A DNA stretch of 64,000 nt from Megascapheus bottae (GCA_024803745.1 JANJXV010000129.1:1054001-1118000), one strand, 5' to 3'; shown: positions 22,610 to 34,784, counted from the stretch's first letter. The notes: a model not told the origin generated them from the sequence alone. Numbers and translations are program-made.

Positions 22610-22745
22610 AAAAGTACTGTAATCCTAGCTACTCAAGATAAGCTGAGACCTGAGGATTCCAGTTCAAAATCAGCCACGCAATAAATTCCATAAGATTTTT
22701 ACCTCTAATTAACCAGCAAAAAACAGAGCGTTGAATTGTGCGTAA
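22610..22745 (+). mobile_element. B1-type SINE, diverged
   Basis: taatcctagctactcaagat, ctgaggattccagttcaaa, then cctctaattaaccagc. Confidence 0.7.
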
Positions 22746-22786
22746 AATGCCACAGGCCTAAGCTTTGCATAAAAGTGGTAAGGGGT

Positions 22787-22941
22787 AGCATTCAGGATGC
22801 CCACCCTCTCCACTCCTTTTTATCATAGTACTAGAATTCCTAGGCAGTGAAATAAGGCAAGAAGCAAGCATAAAGGGGATCCAAATGGAGAAGGAGGAAA
22901 TAAAACTATCCCTCTTTGCAGATGACATGATTCTGTATTTA
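22787..22941 (+). mobile_element. L1 ORF2 RT fragment, first copy
   Basis: About 150 bp matching 24388-24542, through the gatgacatgattctg reverse-transcriptase motif. At 22942 the sequence jumps back to an upstream (endonuclease) part of ORF2. Unit B has only one such copy at this place. Confidence 0.9.
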
Positions 22942-25900
22942 ACAACTATATAGACCAACTAGATCTAACAGACATCTGCAAAATATTCCACCCAGTAACA
23001 ACACAATATACGTTTTCCTCAGCATCACATGGAACATTTTCTAAAATAGACCACATCTTAGGCCATAAAACAAACCTGGACAGATTCAGAAACACTGAAA
23101 TCATTTAATGCACACTCTCAGACCATAAAGGCATCAAACTGGATCGAAAACCCTGTAACTAATGGAGACTGAACCACACATTGTTGAATCAAAAACAATG
23201 GGTAATCGAAGAGATCAGAACAGATATCCAACTGTTTATGAAATTTAACAATAAGGAGCACACAAATATCAACTCCTTAGGGACACAACAAAGGCAGTAC
23301 TTAGAGGAAAATTTATACCACTGAGTGCCTACAACAGCAAGTTGGAAAAATGGCAAACCAACTAGTTAATGTTTCACCTTAACCTCCTGGAAAAAGAGCA
23401 ACAAACCAACCCTAAACCCATTAGGAGAAAGCAAATTATTAAAATCAAAGCAGAATTAAATGATTTGGAATAAAAAAAAATCTATAGAAAGAATCAACAA
23501 AACAAGGAGTTGGTTCTTTGAAAGAATTAACAAAATTGACAAGCCCTTAGCAAATCTTACCAAAAAAAGGAGAGAGCATATCGAAATAAACAAAATCGCA
23601 GATGAAAATGGTAATATCATGACAGAAATTACCAAGATCCAGAATATCATGAGGGAATACTTTTCAAAACTTTACGCCAACAAATTTGAGAATCTAGTAG
23701 AAAAGGATGAATCCCTAGACAATATTAACATACCCACACTGAACCAAGAAGAGCTAACCCAACTCAACAGGCCTATTTCAAGCTGTGAAATAGAAATGGA
23801 AATTAGACAACTTCCACTTAAAAAGAGCCCAGGGCCAGATGGATTCACAGCTGAATTCTATAAGGTCTTTAAAGCAGAGCTCACACAAATATACCTCAAG
23901 CTCTTCAACGAAATTGAAAACGAAGGTTCTTTACCAAACTCATTCTGTGAAGCCAGTATATCCCTCATCCCCAAACCAGACAGAGATTCATCAAAGAAAG
24001 AGAAGTATAGACCCATTTCTTTGATGAACATCGATGCAAAACTTCTCCACAAAATACTGGCCAACCGTCTACAACAACTCATCAAAAAAATTATACACTA
24101 TGATCAAACTGAATTCATCACAGGGAGGCAAAGCTGGTTCAACATACACAAATCAAATAATATAATGCAACACATCAACAGGAGCAAGGACAAAAATCAC
24201 ATGATTGTCTCAATAGATGCGGAAAAGGCATTTGACAAGATCCAAAACCCCTTTATGTTAAAAGATGTGGAGAAACTAGGAATCCATGGAACATTTCTCA
24301 ATGTAATAAAGGCTGTGTATGAGAAACCCACTGCTAGTAGTATACTTAATGGTGAAAATCTAAAGCCATTCCCTCTAAAATCAGGCACGAGACAAGGATG
24401 CCCACTCTCTCCACTCCTTTTTAACATAGTACTAGAATTCCTAGGCAGTGCAATATGGCAAGAAGCAAGCATAAAGGGGATCCAAGTAGGGAAAGAGGAA
24501 ATAAAACTATCCCTCTTTGCAGATGACATGATTCTGTATTTAAAGAATCCTATAGACTCTACTCCCAAGCTCCTTGAGCTGATTCAAAGCTTTGGAAGGG
24601 TAGCAGGCCATAAAATCAACCCTCACAAATCAACTGCCTTACTTTACGCCAACACTGAGAGGAACGAGGCAATAATCAGGAAAGAAAATCCTTTCACAAT
24701 AGCCTCAAAGAAAATAAAGTACCTAGCAATTAGCTTAACTAAGAATGTAAAGGACCGTTTAGATGAAAACTTTAAAACCCTAAAAAAGGAAATTAAAGCA
24801 GAACTAAGGAAATGGAAAAACCTCTCATGCTCCTGGATTGGAAGAATCAACATTGTGAAAATGACAATCTTGCCAAGGGCTATCTACAAATTCAATGTAA
24901 TACCCATCAACATCCCAATGTCATTCTTTAAAGACATAGAAGAGGCAATTCAAAATTTCATATGGAATAATAAAAGACCCCGTATAGCAAAAACACTTCT
25001 TAGCAGAAAGAACAGCGCTGGAGGAATTTCAATTCCAAACTTTAGACTCTATTACAGAGCTATAATTCTCAAAACAGCTTGGTACTGGCACAAGAACAGG
25101 CCTGAAGTCCAATGGAGTAGAACTGCGGACCCAGATATTAAACCACAGACCTATGGCCACCTAATCTTTGACCAGGGAGCCAAAAAAATAGAATGGAAGA
25201 AAGATAGCCTCTTCAACAAGTTGTGCTGGCAGAACTGGTTAAGCACCTGCAGAAAACTAAATTTGGATCCTTCTTTGTCACCTTGCACTAGAATTAACTC
25301 CAAATGGATCAAAGACGTGGAGGTAAAAGCTGACACACTGAAAAGTTTACAGGAAGGAATAGGAGATACACTAGGCCTCCGTGGCACAGGTCGAAACTTT
25401 CTTAATAAGGACCAAGAATGACAACAAATCAGAGAAAGGCTGGATAAGTGGGACTGCATTAAACTGCAGAGCTTTTGTATGGCAACGGATATAGCTAGTA
25501 AACTAATCAGGAAGCCTACAGAGTAGGAGAAGATCTTCACCAACCAAAAAACGGACAAAGGCCTCATATCTAAATATATCAACAACTCTAAAAATTAAAT
25601 CACTCCAAAACTAACCTCCAAAGTAACACCCATCGCATTACAAAATGGGCCAAAGACTTAAAGAGAGTCTTCTCTGAAGAAGAAACAAAAATGGCCTACA
25701 GACACATGAAGAAATGCTCCACATCTCTGGTCATAAAAGAAATGCAAATCAAAACAACTCTAAGATTCCACCTCATTCCAGTTAGAATGGCCAGGTTCAG
25801 GAAAACGAATGACAACAGACGCTGGAGGGGATGTGGCCAGGAGGGATCATTACTACACTGTTGGTGGGAGCGCAAACTCGTTCAACCACTATGGAAAGCA

Positions 25901-26670
25901 GTGTGGCAGTGCCTCAAAAGGCTAAACATAGAACTCCCCTATGAACCAGCAATTCCACTACTTGGCATTTACCCAACAATCCAGAAACAAGGGCATACTT
26001 AACCCACTAGCACAACAATGTTCATTGCAGCACTATTCACCATAGCAAAGATATGGAACCAACCCAGATGTCCCTCAGTTGATGAGTGGATGAACAACTT
26101 GTGGTATTTCTCCACAATGGAATTCTATGCTGCTGTCAGAAAGAATGACATCGCCCCATATTTTAGGAAATGGAAAGACTTAGAACAAATCATATTAAGT
26201 GAAGTAAGCCAGACTCAAAGGAACTTAGGCTCAGTGGTTTCCCTCATTCTTCATAATCAGTAGAAACCTTGGGCTCTACTAGCAGAGATTTGCAATAGAG
26301 AAAAAGGCCATATATAAGGCCATATAATGTGAAGCTAAATGAAAGGACCACCAGGATATTGACACAAAAGCCACATAATGAATGATTGTTGTCCTTAATG
26401 TACTATGTTGTGTCTCATCTCGTTTGCTGTCCCTTGGTTATCCCATATTTGTATAGTATCTCACTTTGTTATCTGTTATATTGAATTTATTTGTATTTGG
26501 ATATTTGAAATTTGATAGGGAAGGGGGGAAAACCAAGAGGGTGGAGGGTGTGGGGTTGGAGGGAAATGGGTACCAAGACATGTGAATGGGTATCAATGTA
26601 TGTGAATTAATGCACCTTCTATCTGGCAAATATCATCTAACCCTTTTACTAATTACAATAAAAAATTTAA
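22942..26670 (+). mobile_element. L1, 5'-truncated: ORF2 endonuclease end to 3'UTR, unit A
   Basis: Begins in the C-terminal part of the ORF2 endonuclease (Asn-Tyr-Ile-Asp-Gln-Leu-Asp-Leu-Thr reading, then a Ser-Asp-His-Lys-Gly motif near 23120), continues through the reverse transcriptase (open at 23460-25421) and Cys-rich C-terminus. It ends in a 3'UTR with polypurine gggaaggggggaaaacc, then taatgcaccttctatctggc and an aataaaaaattt tail. ORF1 and the ORF2 start are missing here. Stops near 23108 and 23150 and at 25419 make it immobile. Confidence 0.95.
23460..25421 (+). pseudogene. L1 ORF2 reverse-transcriptase segment (653 codons open)
   Basis: Longest open frame in the window. In order it has a linker region with many Asn/Lys, the Pro-Gly-Pro-Asp-Gly-Phe motif (about residue 123), [13 protein letters not shown] (first catalytic Asp, about residue 250), Arg-Gln-Gly-Cys-Pro-Leu-Ser-Pro (about 315) and the Phe-Ala-Asp-Asp catalytic pair (about 355), then the thumb and C-terminal region. 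All catalytic aspartates are present. It ends at TGA (25419-25421) where unit B has TCA, and it starts inside ORF2 after upstream stops. The ATG at 23460 is simply the first Met after a stop, not the ORF2 start. ORF2p copies L1 RNA by target-primed reverse transcription; this copy is truncated. Confidence 0.93.
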
Positions 26671-27311
26671 AAAACAGAAAGTTGTAGTGTGTGGGGAGGA
26701 TGATGGGGTCAAATACATTTCTTCTTAGAAATATACCTCATCTGGTTGCCCTGGATTTTCCTGGCCTTCTTCTTAGAGAAAGGCCTGTTATACTGGATTT
26801 GTGGCTTGGCAATGATCTAGCATGTACATCTTCGAGTAAGACATCCACAACTTCCATGCCTGAGACTCGAGTTTCCTGACCTTTGGCAACAGCACAGGAA
26901 CATCTTTCTTCCTCCTGAGCCAAAGGCCAAGTGAGCTGGATTGAGTTGGTTGTTAGTTACAGTGGCTTGGTTACCAGGGTTCCATATTCTGTTCCATTGT
27001 GAGGGAGGCAGGGTCACCTTTCAGGGCCCAATGACCAAAGATCCTTGCTCAGAGAAGACCTCACCAAAGACATACTGGAGGCTGAATCTCTCCTCCAATC
27101 TCACAATATACATGTGGATGTAGTAAACAGCACACCTTATTTGTCCAATCCCAATATCTTTCACTAGGCCCAACTACCAGTCTGGTCTCAGGCTCAAGGA
27201 GCCTTTCTTAGGTAAGATCCAGACTTAAGGGTCAATATTGCCCTCATCCTTTACAAAACATTTGCTTCACAGTGCCTTCTCTGCCTGTATTTTGCCCCTT
27301 GTCCAATTTTT

Positions 27312-27505
27312 TTTGTTTTTGCTAGTCTTGGGACTTGACCTCAGAGTGTGAACATTGTTCTTGGGCTTTCTTTAGGCTTTAGCTGTCCCACCGAGCCACA
27401 GCACCACTTGCAGCGTTTTCTATGTATGTGGTAATGAGGAATCAAACCTGAGTCTTTTTGCGTGGTAGCCAAGGACTCTCCCACTAGGTCAAACACACAG
27501 GGCAT
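27312..27505 (-). mobile_element. ID-like SINE dimer, antisense (inside right arm)
   Basis: tttgctagtcttgggacttg, then ccgagccacagcaccacttg. Counterpart of 10354-10555 in the left arm. Confidence 0.8.
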
Positions 27506-27737
27506 CTTGCACATATTTTTGACGTAATCTACTAGGATATTATTAGGTTTCTGTATCCTAATCTCTGTTTTATTGATGATTTGCTTTGCTGTCATGTGTA
27601 AAATATGCAAGAGGAAAAACACAGAAGAATTAGTGAAATTTAAAAAAAAAGCATTACACACATAGATAAGTGTTCATTCTTTGTAGGAGAAAGGATATTT
27701 TGATATGATGATGATGACTTTATAATTACTATGTCAG

Positions 27738-27925
27738 CGTTGAGAGTTTGGCATAGTGGTAGAGTGCTTGCCTAGCATCCATGAAGATCTGGGATTGATT
27801 GCTCAGTATCACATAGATAGAAAATCTAGATGTGGCACTGTGGCTCAACTGGCAGAGGGCTAGACTTGAGAAAACCCGAGGACAGTGCTCAGGCCCTGAA
27901 TTCAAGCCCCAAAACTGGTAGAAAA
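27738..27925 (+). mobile_element. ID-like SINE dimer (inside right arm)
   Basis: gagagtttggcatagtggta, then gatgtggcactgtggctcaa and gaattcaagcccc. Counterpart of 9921-10130 in the left arm. Confidence 0.85.
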
Positions 27926-28604
27926 TAAAAGAAAATCAAAATGCTTTTTACGAGCTAATTCATTCACAGCATTTGCTTCTGAAATCTTCGCTTCTGAATC
28001 TTGTGAAATACCCCTTTCCCTCAACGTAGACAAGAAAAACAGATCCATCCCATGGTTCACTGTGAGGCCACTGGTTAGGCTAAGAGCTAGACGTGCAGCA
28101 ACACATGAGTTTTATTCTAATACTTTCCAAACTTTGTACTCAAATATGCTACCTACTTACCAACTTATTTCAGTTATCCTTATTCTATACCTTTTCTTCT
28201 TTACTACAATATTCTTAGACTCCTACGTTAATCCTCTTGTACCTCCCCTGAACTCTCTCATTCTTTTTTTCTATCTCTGGACCTCTGCTGGTCTTTCAAC
28301 CCTTATACTGCACGGATCTACACTTGATGGCTGTTGAGCAATATTGTATATGTAGGTGGTTAATTATTCTCTAGGCTCAGAGGGACTTAAAGACAATGGA
28401 GATTGGATTACGAGGCTTATTGCTTTGGGTATAAATCGCTTATCAGTGGTTGTATTAGACTGGTCTGTAAGTGCACAAAAAGAAAAAGTTATAATACCAA
28501 TCAAAACTTGTGAACATCTAGTGTCTGCCAGCTACAGAGGTCTAAGTTGGTTATATCTGAAAAACTATAATCGTAGTTAGTAATAATCTTGCTCCCATTG
28601 TCAA

Positions 28605-29580
28605 ATGGGCAGAACAAGAAACTCAAGAAAAATTTCAAATCAAGAAACAACATCCCCCACACAATGTAAACAGACAATGGAACAGTCACTGGCAAACCTA
28701 GAGGAGAGTCTTCCAAGTGCTACACAAATGCAATTGATAAACATCCTTAATGGAAAATGTGAAAATATAAAGTAAGAGATAATAGAGGAAGACATAGCTG
28801 AACAAGAGGAAAGCATAAACAAAGTGATAAGTGAAAAAGAAGAAGCCATAAAGGAGGCCATAATAAAGGTTTTTCAAAGAATTCATAGAAACCACAAATA
28901 AAAACGTGACCAAACTCCAGCAAATGTCCAAAGAAAATAAAGCTACTGAGCTAACCACTCAAAAGGAAATCAAGGAGATAAAGAAATCCATACATGATCT
29001 AAAACAAGAGATGCAAGGCATCAAAAATGAGCAATTAGAAGCAAGGGAGATGAAAAATAAAGTAGATAGTTTTGATAGCAGGTTAGACAATGCAGAGGAG
29101 AGAATTTCCGGGGCTGAAGATAATTTAGTTATTATAGAGAATGAACAGAAAATGAGTCAATCCAAATCTAGGAAATATGAGAGAGCGCTTCAGGAGTTCC
29201 AAGATACAATTAGGAAGCCTAATTTAAGGCTAGTTGGTATTGAGGAGGGCGTGGAGAAAGAGGTCAATGGTATTGGAAATATACTTCAGGAAATCATCTC
29301 AGAGAATTTCCCAAATATCCAGAAGGGCAGGTCCATCCAGATACGAGAAGCTTTTCGAACCCCAAACAGGCCTGACCAGAAAAGAACATCCCACTGCCAC
29401 ATTGTGATCCGAACTGGATCAATAGAAACGAAAGAAAAGATCATAAAGGCAGCCAGGGAAAAGGGATCAGTAACCTATAAAGGAAAACCAATCAGAATAA
29501 CCCCAGATTTCAAAGCAGAGACCATGCAAGCACGAAGTGACTGGAAGCATATATGTCATGCCCTTAAATCAAATAACTAA
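28605..29580 (+). pseudogene. L1 ORF1 relic, unit A
   Basis: ATG at 28605 begins Met-Gly-Arg-Thr-Arg-Asn. A Lys/Glu-rich coiled-coil region follows, broken by TAA near 28771 and an 11-bp loss near 28882 relative to unit B. From 28906 the frame is open: coiled coil, then the RNA-recognition-like part with Asn-Leu-Arg-Leu-Val-Gly, Glu-Asn-Phe-Pro-Asn-Ile, and Ala-Phe-Arg-Thr-Pro-Asn-Arg, and the C-terminal domain with Val-Thr-Tyr-Lys-Gly-Lys-Pro-Ile. It stops at TAA 29578 where unit B reads Tyr. ORF1p is the trimeric RNA-binding chaperone of the L1 ribonucleoprotein. Confidence 0.93.
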
Positions 29581-29829
29581 CAACCAAGAATACTGTAGCC
29601 AGCTAAGCTCTCATTCATAACTGAGGGAACAATAAAAACATTCCATTCCAGGGAAAAGCTGCAACAATATGTCGAAACAAAACCAACACTACAGAGAATT
29701 CTCAAAGATGCTCTATACATAGAAAACCAAGATAAATGCAACATAGGGAAAGAAATGGCACCTAAACAGCATACCATCTATGGACCACAAGAACTGTCAA
29801 GACACAGGCCCTACTAAAAGCTTTTAAAA

Positions 29830-30184
29830 ATGGTAGGAACTAATAAATATCTCTCAATCCTAACTCTCAATATCAATGGACTTAACTCTCCAATTAAACG
29901 GCATAGGCTGTCTAGTTGGATCAAAAAGCAAGAGCCATCGTTCTGCTGTCTTCCAGAGACACATCTTACCCAAAAACAATCATCTTTTGAGAGTGAGAGG
30001 TTGGAATAAACTCTATCAAGCTAACTTCCCCCATAAACAGGCTGGAGTTGCCATCCTCATATCAGATACAATAGACTTCAAACTAAAATTAGTAAGAAAA
30101 GACAAAGAAGGTTACTACAAACTACTAAAGGGATCTCTCCTCCAGGAAGACATAACGATCCTAAATATTTACACACCCTTTTGA
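29830..30184 (+). pseudogene. L1 ORF2 N-terminus (endonuclease start), unit A
   Basis: ATG at 29830 is followed by the endonuclease start Ser-Ile-Leu-Thr-Leu-Asn-Ile-Asn-Gly-Leu-Asn, then Glu-Thr-His-Leu. A frameshift near 29985 moves the reading to the frame containing Ala-Gly-Val-Ala-Ile-Leu-Ile-Ser-Asp and Ile-Leu-Asn-Ile-Tyr-Thr-Pro. It ends at the break near 30182, so the catalytic Asp/His residues further on are absent. Confidence 0.9.
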
Positions 30185-30625
30185 AGATTCTCAAAAGATT
30201 GAAGATTCTGCCAGTGTAAGTTAGATTCCGGCATTGATATTAAATAATGCAATGAGTAGGGATTTATATTTGAAATATCACTGTTGACAAAATCTAACAC
30301 ACATTTGCTTAGTATTTGCTTTTGATTTCCCAAGAAGTTCAGTACAAGCTAACATGTGTGGCATATATCGACTTGGAGAAATAATTCAGAATATGTGACT
30401 CATTTGAACAGGAGTCACTGAAAAGATACAAAAGCAGGATACCCATATTGTGATAATTTGTATCTTTTGCATATTTTGTGTTTGTTATTAATTCCATTTG
30501 TGGTGTACATTTCTAGGTAAAAACTTTTAAAATGTTTCCATACAATTTGTTATTTCAACAGCAAAAAAAGACATTTATATGCCTGATAAAATTCATAGAA
30601 TCCAAATTTTTCCATATTATTTTTT
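30185..30625. other. No gene seen
   Basis: AT-rich unique sequence after the L1 break. A short tandem-like gattgaagattct pair occurs at 30187-30212. Nothing coding. Confidence 0.5.
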
Positions 30626-31062
30626 GTTTTTTCTTTTTTTTTGGTGGGTCATAGATCTTGAACTCAGCTTGGGCACTATCCCTGAGCTCTTCAGCTCCAG
30701 GCTACCACCTTACCCTGGAGCCAAGCCCCACTTCCCATTTTCTAAAGGTAAATTGGAGATAAGTGTCTGAGGTCTTTTTGTGCCAGGATGGCTTTAAACC
30801 TTGATCCTCAGATCTCAGCCTCCTGAGTAGCTAGGATTATAGAAGTGAGCCACCACCCCATCATGCTCAGCTTTCTGGTTTTTTTTAAACAAGCCTTTTG
30901 GCTGGAACTCGGTCTGAGCACTGTCCTTCAGCTTTCCTCAAGCCTAGTGATCTTCTACTTGAGCCACAGCACTACTTCTGGTTTTTTCTGTGTATGTGGT
31001 ACTGCGGAATTGAACCTTCGTCTTCATACAAGCACTCTACAACTATGCCAAACTCCCAGCCC
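30626..31062 (-). mobile_element. Antisense B1-ID composite followed by antisense ID dimer
   Basis: 30626-30866: tcttgaactcagcttgggca, gctcttcagctccaggctac, then ctcctgagtagctaggatta. 30877-31062: ggctggaactcggtctgagc, gagccacagcactacttctg, aagcactctacaactatgcc. Confidence 0.85.
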
Positions 31063-31384
31063 TTCCACATTAGTTTTTATGATAGATCTTTCCATGCATC
31101 TAGGATGGCTAGAAATCCTTCTTGAGTTTCCCAAGATCAGGGAGTATAGGTGTGTCCCATCCTGTGTGGCTACATAACCATTGTTTAGGGTACAGTTCTC
31201 TCTTCATTCTATCCATCTAGAGCAATTTTCATCTTCCATGTATAATCATTAAACATTCAGCTCCTGTTCCTCTCTACTCCATTCTCTGGAACCATCGTGC
31301 TTTTTGGCTCTAAGGGTTTGTTGATCCTTGGAAGCTCTGGAAGGGAAAACATACCCTAGCTCTTCCTTTATGACTGCTGTATTT

Positions 31385-31800
31385 TTAGTTTACTGTAATC
31401 AAGATTCATCTGTAAAATATAGTAAAATGTTCTTCCTTTTCAATGCATTGTTTTGCATATTTCTATCTTTTGATTATTATTAATAGTTGTGAATGGATTC
31501 TCCACATATTTGTTCTAGTCTCTGCTTTCTCTTCCGTTAGGTACAAATCTAGAAATAGAAGTGTTGGACCATATTTCTATGTACTTCTATATTTAGCACT
31601 TTTTTAGCACTCTCCACGCAATTTTTGATTGTTTTATATTCCTTGCAGAACTATTCCAAAGTTCTACTTCTTCTCACTACCTTCCCAGTAATAGACTTTG
31701 GAAGTTGTTTTATTGTATGCGTGTGTGTGTGTGTGTTTGTGTGTGTGTATGTGGATCTTTTTGATTAAAACTATATTTATATTAACATATTTAAAGTAAT
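31385..31800 (-). mobile_element. Old L1 3' ORF2 remnant, antisense, with GT repeat
   Basis: Minus-strand similarity to the ORF2 C-terminal region of old L1s (gtgaatggattctccacata, aagtgttggaccatatttct). A GT microsatellite is at about 31718-31752. Strongly diverged, so older than the other L1s here. Confidence 0.5.
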
Positions 31801-31917
31801 GATTTCATTGTAATTTTAATTTTTCTCATGACTGTTAATATTGAACTTCTTTCTACATTTTGAACTACTATTTCTATATATTCTTTTTAGAAAATCATCT
31901 CCAATCTCCAATTTTTT

Positions 31918-32045
31918 TCCCTTTTTTTGTGGGGTAGTGGGGAAAGTCATGGGGCTTGGATCTTGGGCCGTGAGCTCTTTAGTTTTAAGGCTATTGTCCT
32001 ACCCTGAGTATTGCCCCTCAGTTCTTCTGCTCACAGCTCCCTACC
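31918..32045 (-). mobile_element. Antisense ID-like SINE, diverged
   Basis: gtcatggggcttggatcttg and cgtgagctctttagttttaag match the reverse complement of the composite SINE's ID half; the remainder is degraded. Confidence 0.5.
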
Positions 32046-32147
32046 CCTCTTCCCATTATATACAGAATAAAGGTCATCCTCAGTCTTTTTGAAAAAGTAA
32101 AACATACAGTAAATTTGTAGTATAAAACAGCAAGAAATAAATTTCTT

Positions 32148-32395
32148 GCCAGGTGCAGTGACTTCTACCTGTAATCCTAGCTACTCAGATATCAGGCTGA
32201 TATCTAAAGATTTGGTTCAGCCAGCCTGCGCATTAGAAAGTCTATGAGACTCTCATCTACAGTTAACCACTAGAATATGGGAAATGGCACTGTGGCTTCA
32301 TCGGTAGGGTGATAGCCTTGAGTTGAAGAGCTCAGGAACAGTGCCCAGGCCCAGAGTTCAAGCCTTACAAATCCCCCAGCCAAAAAAAAGAAAAA
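32148..32395 (+). mobile_element. B1-ID composite SINE
   Basis: gccaggtgcagtgacttcta, tcctagctactcagatatc, atctacagttaaccactag, gccttgagttgaagagctc, gttcaagccttac, then an A-rich tail. Confidence 0.85.
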
Positions 32396-32675
32396 AAAAG
32401 TTTCTTCCCCAAGTGATTATTATTCCAGACATAGAACATTAACATCCTGGGTGTACTTCATAGTATTATTACTTGATACCCTAAGATTTTGCAATATTTT
32501 CACAGTACCAGCATATGTCATCATATAATGTAGTTCCTTTTCAATGGAATAATTCCATTTATAACCTAAATCTACTCCCTCGACTTATTTTTGTCGATAC
32601 CACAATTGCTCTCCCATGATATGCCACAAGCCATTAAACATTTTATGGTGGGTAATTGGAAAGGAGTGTCATGGA

Positions 32676-32850
32676 AGTTTGTGCCAGGCTGGCTTTGAAC
32701 CATGGTCCTCAGATCTCAGTCTCCTGAGTAGCTAGGATGACAGGCGTGAGCCACCAACACCTGGCTTGCCTTTTTATTTTTTTGTGGGTCTTGGGACTTG
32801 AAGTCTGGGCCTAGGCACCATCCCTAAGCTTTTCAGCTCAATATTTCATG
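32676..32850 (-). mobile_element. Antisense B1-like half and ID-like piece
   Basis: gtgccaggctggctttgaac, gtctcctgagtagctaggat, gagccaccaacacctggct, then gggtcttgggacttgaagtc. Confidence 0.8.
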
Positions 32851-32937
32851 TAAGTCTAAATATTTAAGTAAAGGAATACAATTCCAACAAAAAAAGAATA
32901 AAATTCCAGACATTGTGTGTTTATAACTCAGTGCTAA

Positions 32938-33853
<916 letters not shown>

Positions 33854-33943
33854 GGCCCTGTGTTCCCAAACCTGTATTAATTGACAAGCTAGAGCACTGT
33901 GCAGAACTCTGGATAGGAAATTCCTCTGACAAGAATATCACAG
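33854..33943 (+). CDS. KRAB-B box exon
   Basis: A 90-bp exon between acceptor tctaatttacag and donor acag|gtgagtg. With the base carried from KRAB-A it reads Gly-Pro-Cys-Val-Pro-Lys-Pro-Val-Leu-Ile-Asp-Lys-Leu-Glu, then Ala-Glu-Leu-Trp-Ile-Gly. The Lys-Pro-x-x-Ile ... Leu-Glu ... Trp pattern is that of a KRAB B/b box, which supports repression by the A box. It ends in phase 1, and the next exon at 35892 continues the frame as Asp-Val-Gln-Val. Confidence 0.88.
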
Positions 33944-34094
33944 GTGAGTGAATGCATCTTCATATTGATGTTGGAGCCTGAGCCCCATTGGTAAGTTCAT
34001 GTTGTGATGTACTGAGCAATAATATTCTTAGTTACCCTAAATCCTGTGTGGAACCTATGGAATTCTTTGTGAATGAATCAAGAATCATTTTCTT

Positions 34095-34255
34095 TTCCCA
34101 AGCCTATGCTTGGTCTCAGGGCCTGAGCATGGTCCTTGGGTTTTCTCAAGGCTAGCTCTCTACTTCTTGAGTCATAGCACCACTTCTGGCTTTTTCTTTG
34201 TATGTAGTACCAAGGAACTGAACCAGGTCTTTGTGCATGCTAGCCCAAACCCCCG
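34095..34255 (-). mobile_element. ID-like SINE dimer, antisense
   Basis: ggtctcagggcctgagcatg, agtcatagcaccacttctgg, ggaactgaaccaggtctttg. Confidence 0.8.
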
Positions 34256-34359
34256 GCACCAAGAATCATAGGGTGATATGATGAATTCTATGTGGCAGTA
34301 GAGTTAAAGTTAGATTTCTCTGTAGAAATCACTGTGAAACAAAATAAAATGAGAAAGCC

Positions 34360-34588
34360 ATGAGCCCGTGTCTCATGCCTGTAATCCTAGCTACTTAGGA
34401 GGCTGAGATCTGAGGATCAAGGTTCAAAGACTGACCTATCACAAAAACACCTTAGACTCTTCTCTCCAATGAACCAATAGAAAATGAGAAGTGGGGTTGA
34501 GGCTAAAGACATAGGGCAGTAGCCTTGAGCTGAAGAGCTCCGGAAGGACAGCCAGGTCTAGAATTCAAGTCCCATGACCACAAAACAA

Positions 34589-34650
<62 letters not shown>
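34360..34650 (+). mobile_element. B1-ID composite SINE with (GAAA)n tail
   Basis: atgcctgtaatcctagctac, aggaggctgagatctgagg, gccttgagctgaagagctc, gaattcaagtccc, then about 60 bp of perfect GAAA from about 34588. Confidence 0.9.
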
Positions 34651-34652
<2 letters not shown>

Positions 34653-34784
34653 TTGCATTTGTTTAAAACTAAGACTATAAATGATTGAGCAAACAAGGAA
34701 TAAGTCAGGGCATTATTCTCTGATAAGGATAATATCTTTATGCTGGTAGGAAGAGACTGGTATTCAGAACCAGACCTTTCCACC

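Larger units (their letters stand above)
26720..28041 (-). repeat. Right arm of long inverted repeat, unit A
   Basis: Reverse complement of 9810-11130: ctgttccattgtgagggagg, ccaaagacatactggaggct, two SINEs in the matching order, then gtagacaagaaaaacag at the outer end. It sits between the L1 3' segment on its left and the L1 5' segment on its right. Its reading frame on the minus strand (26738-26923) parallels the plus-strand frame at 10896-11141. Confidence 0.88.
28042..30184 (+). mobile_element. L1 5' segment: 5' region, ORF1, start of ORF2, unit A
   Basis: About 560 bp of 5' non-coding sequence, then an ORF1 relic (28605-29580), an inter-ORF region, and the first ~115 codons of ORF2 (from 29830), after which L1 similarity stops abruptly near 30182. 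Together with 22942-26670 it covers most, but not all, of one L1, in reversed order. The 3' break is unusual for L1, which is normally truncated at the 5' end. Confidence 0.9.

Noticed and set aside
26738..26923. 61-codon minus-strand frame as a gene
   Set aside because: Part of the inverted-repeat arm; both arms carry it but frames end at different points and no promoter or splice structure was visible.
30626..31177. 110-codon open frame with apparent signal-like start
   Set aside because: Lies across two antisense SINEs; the codons are SINE sequence.
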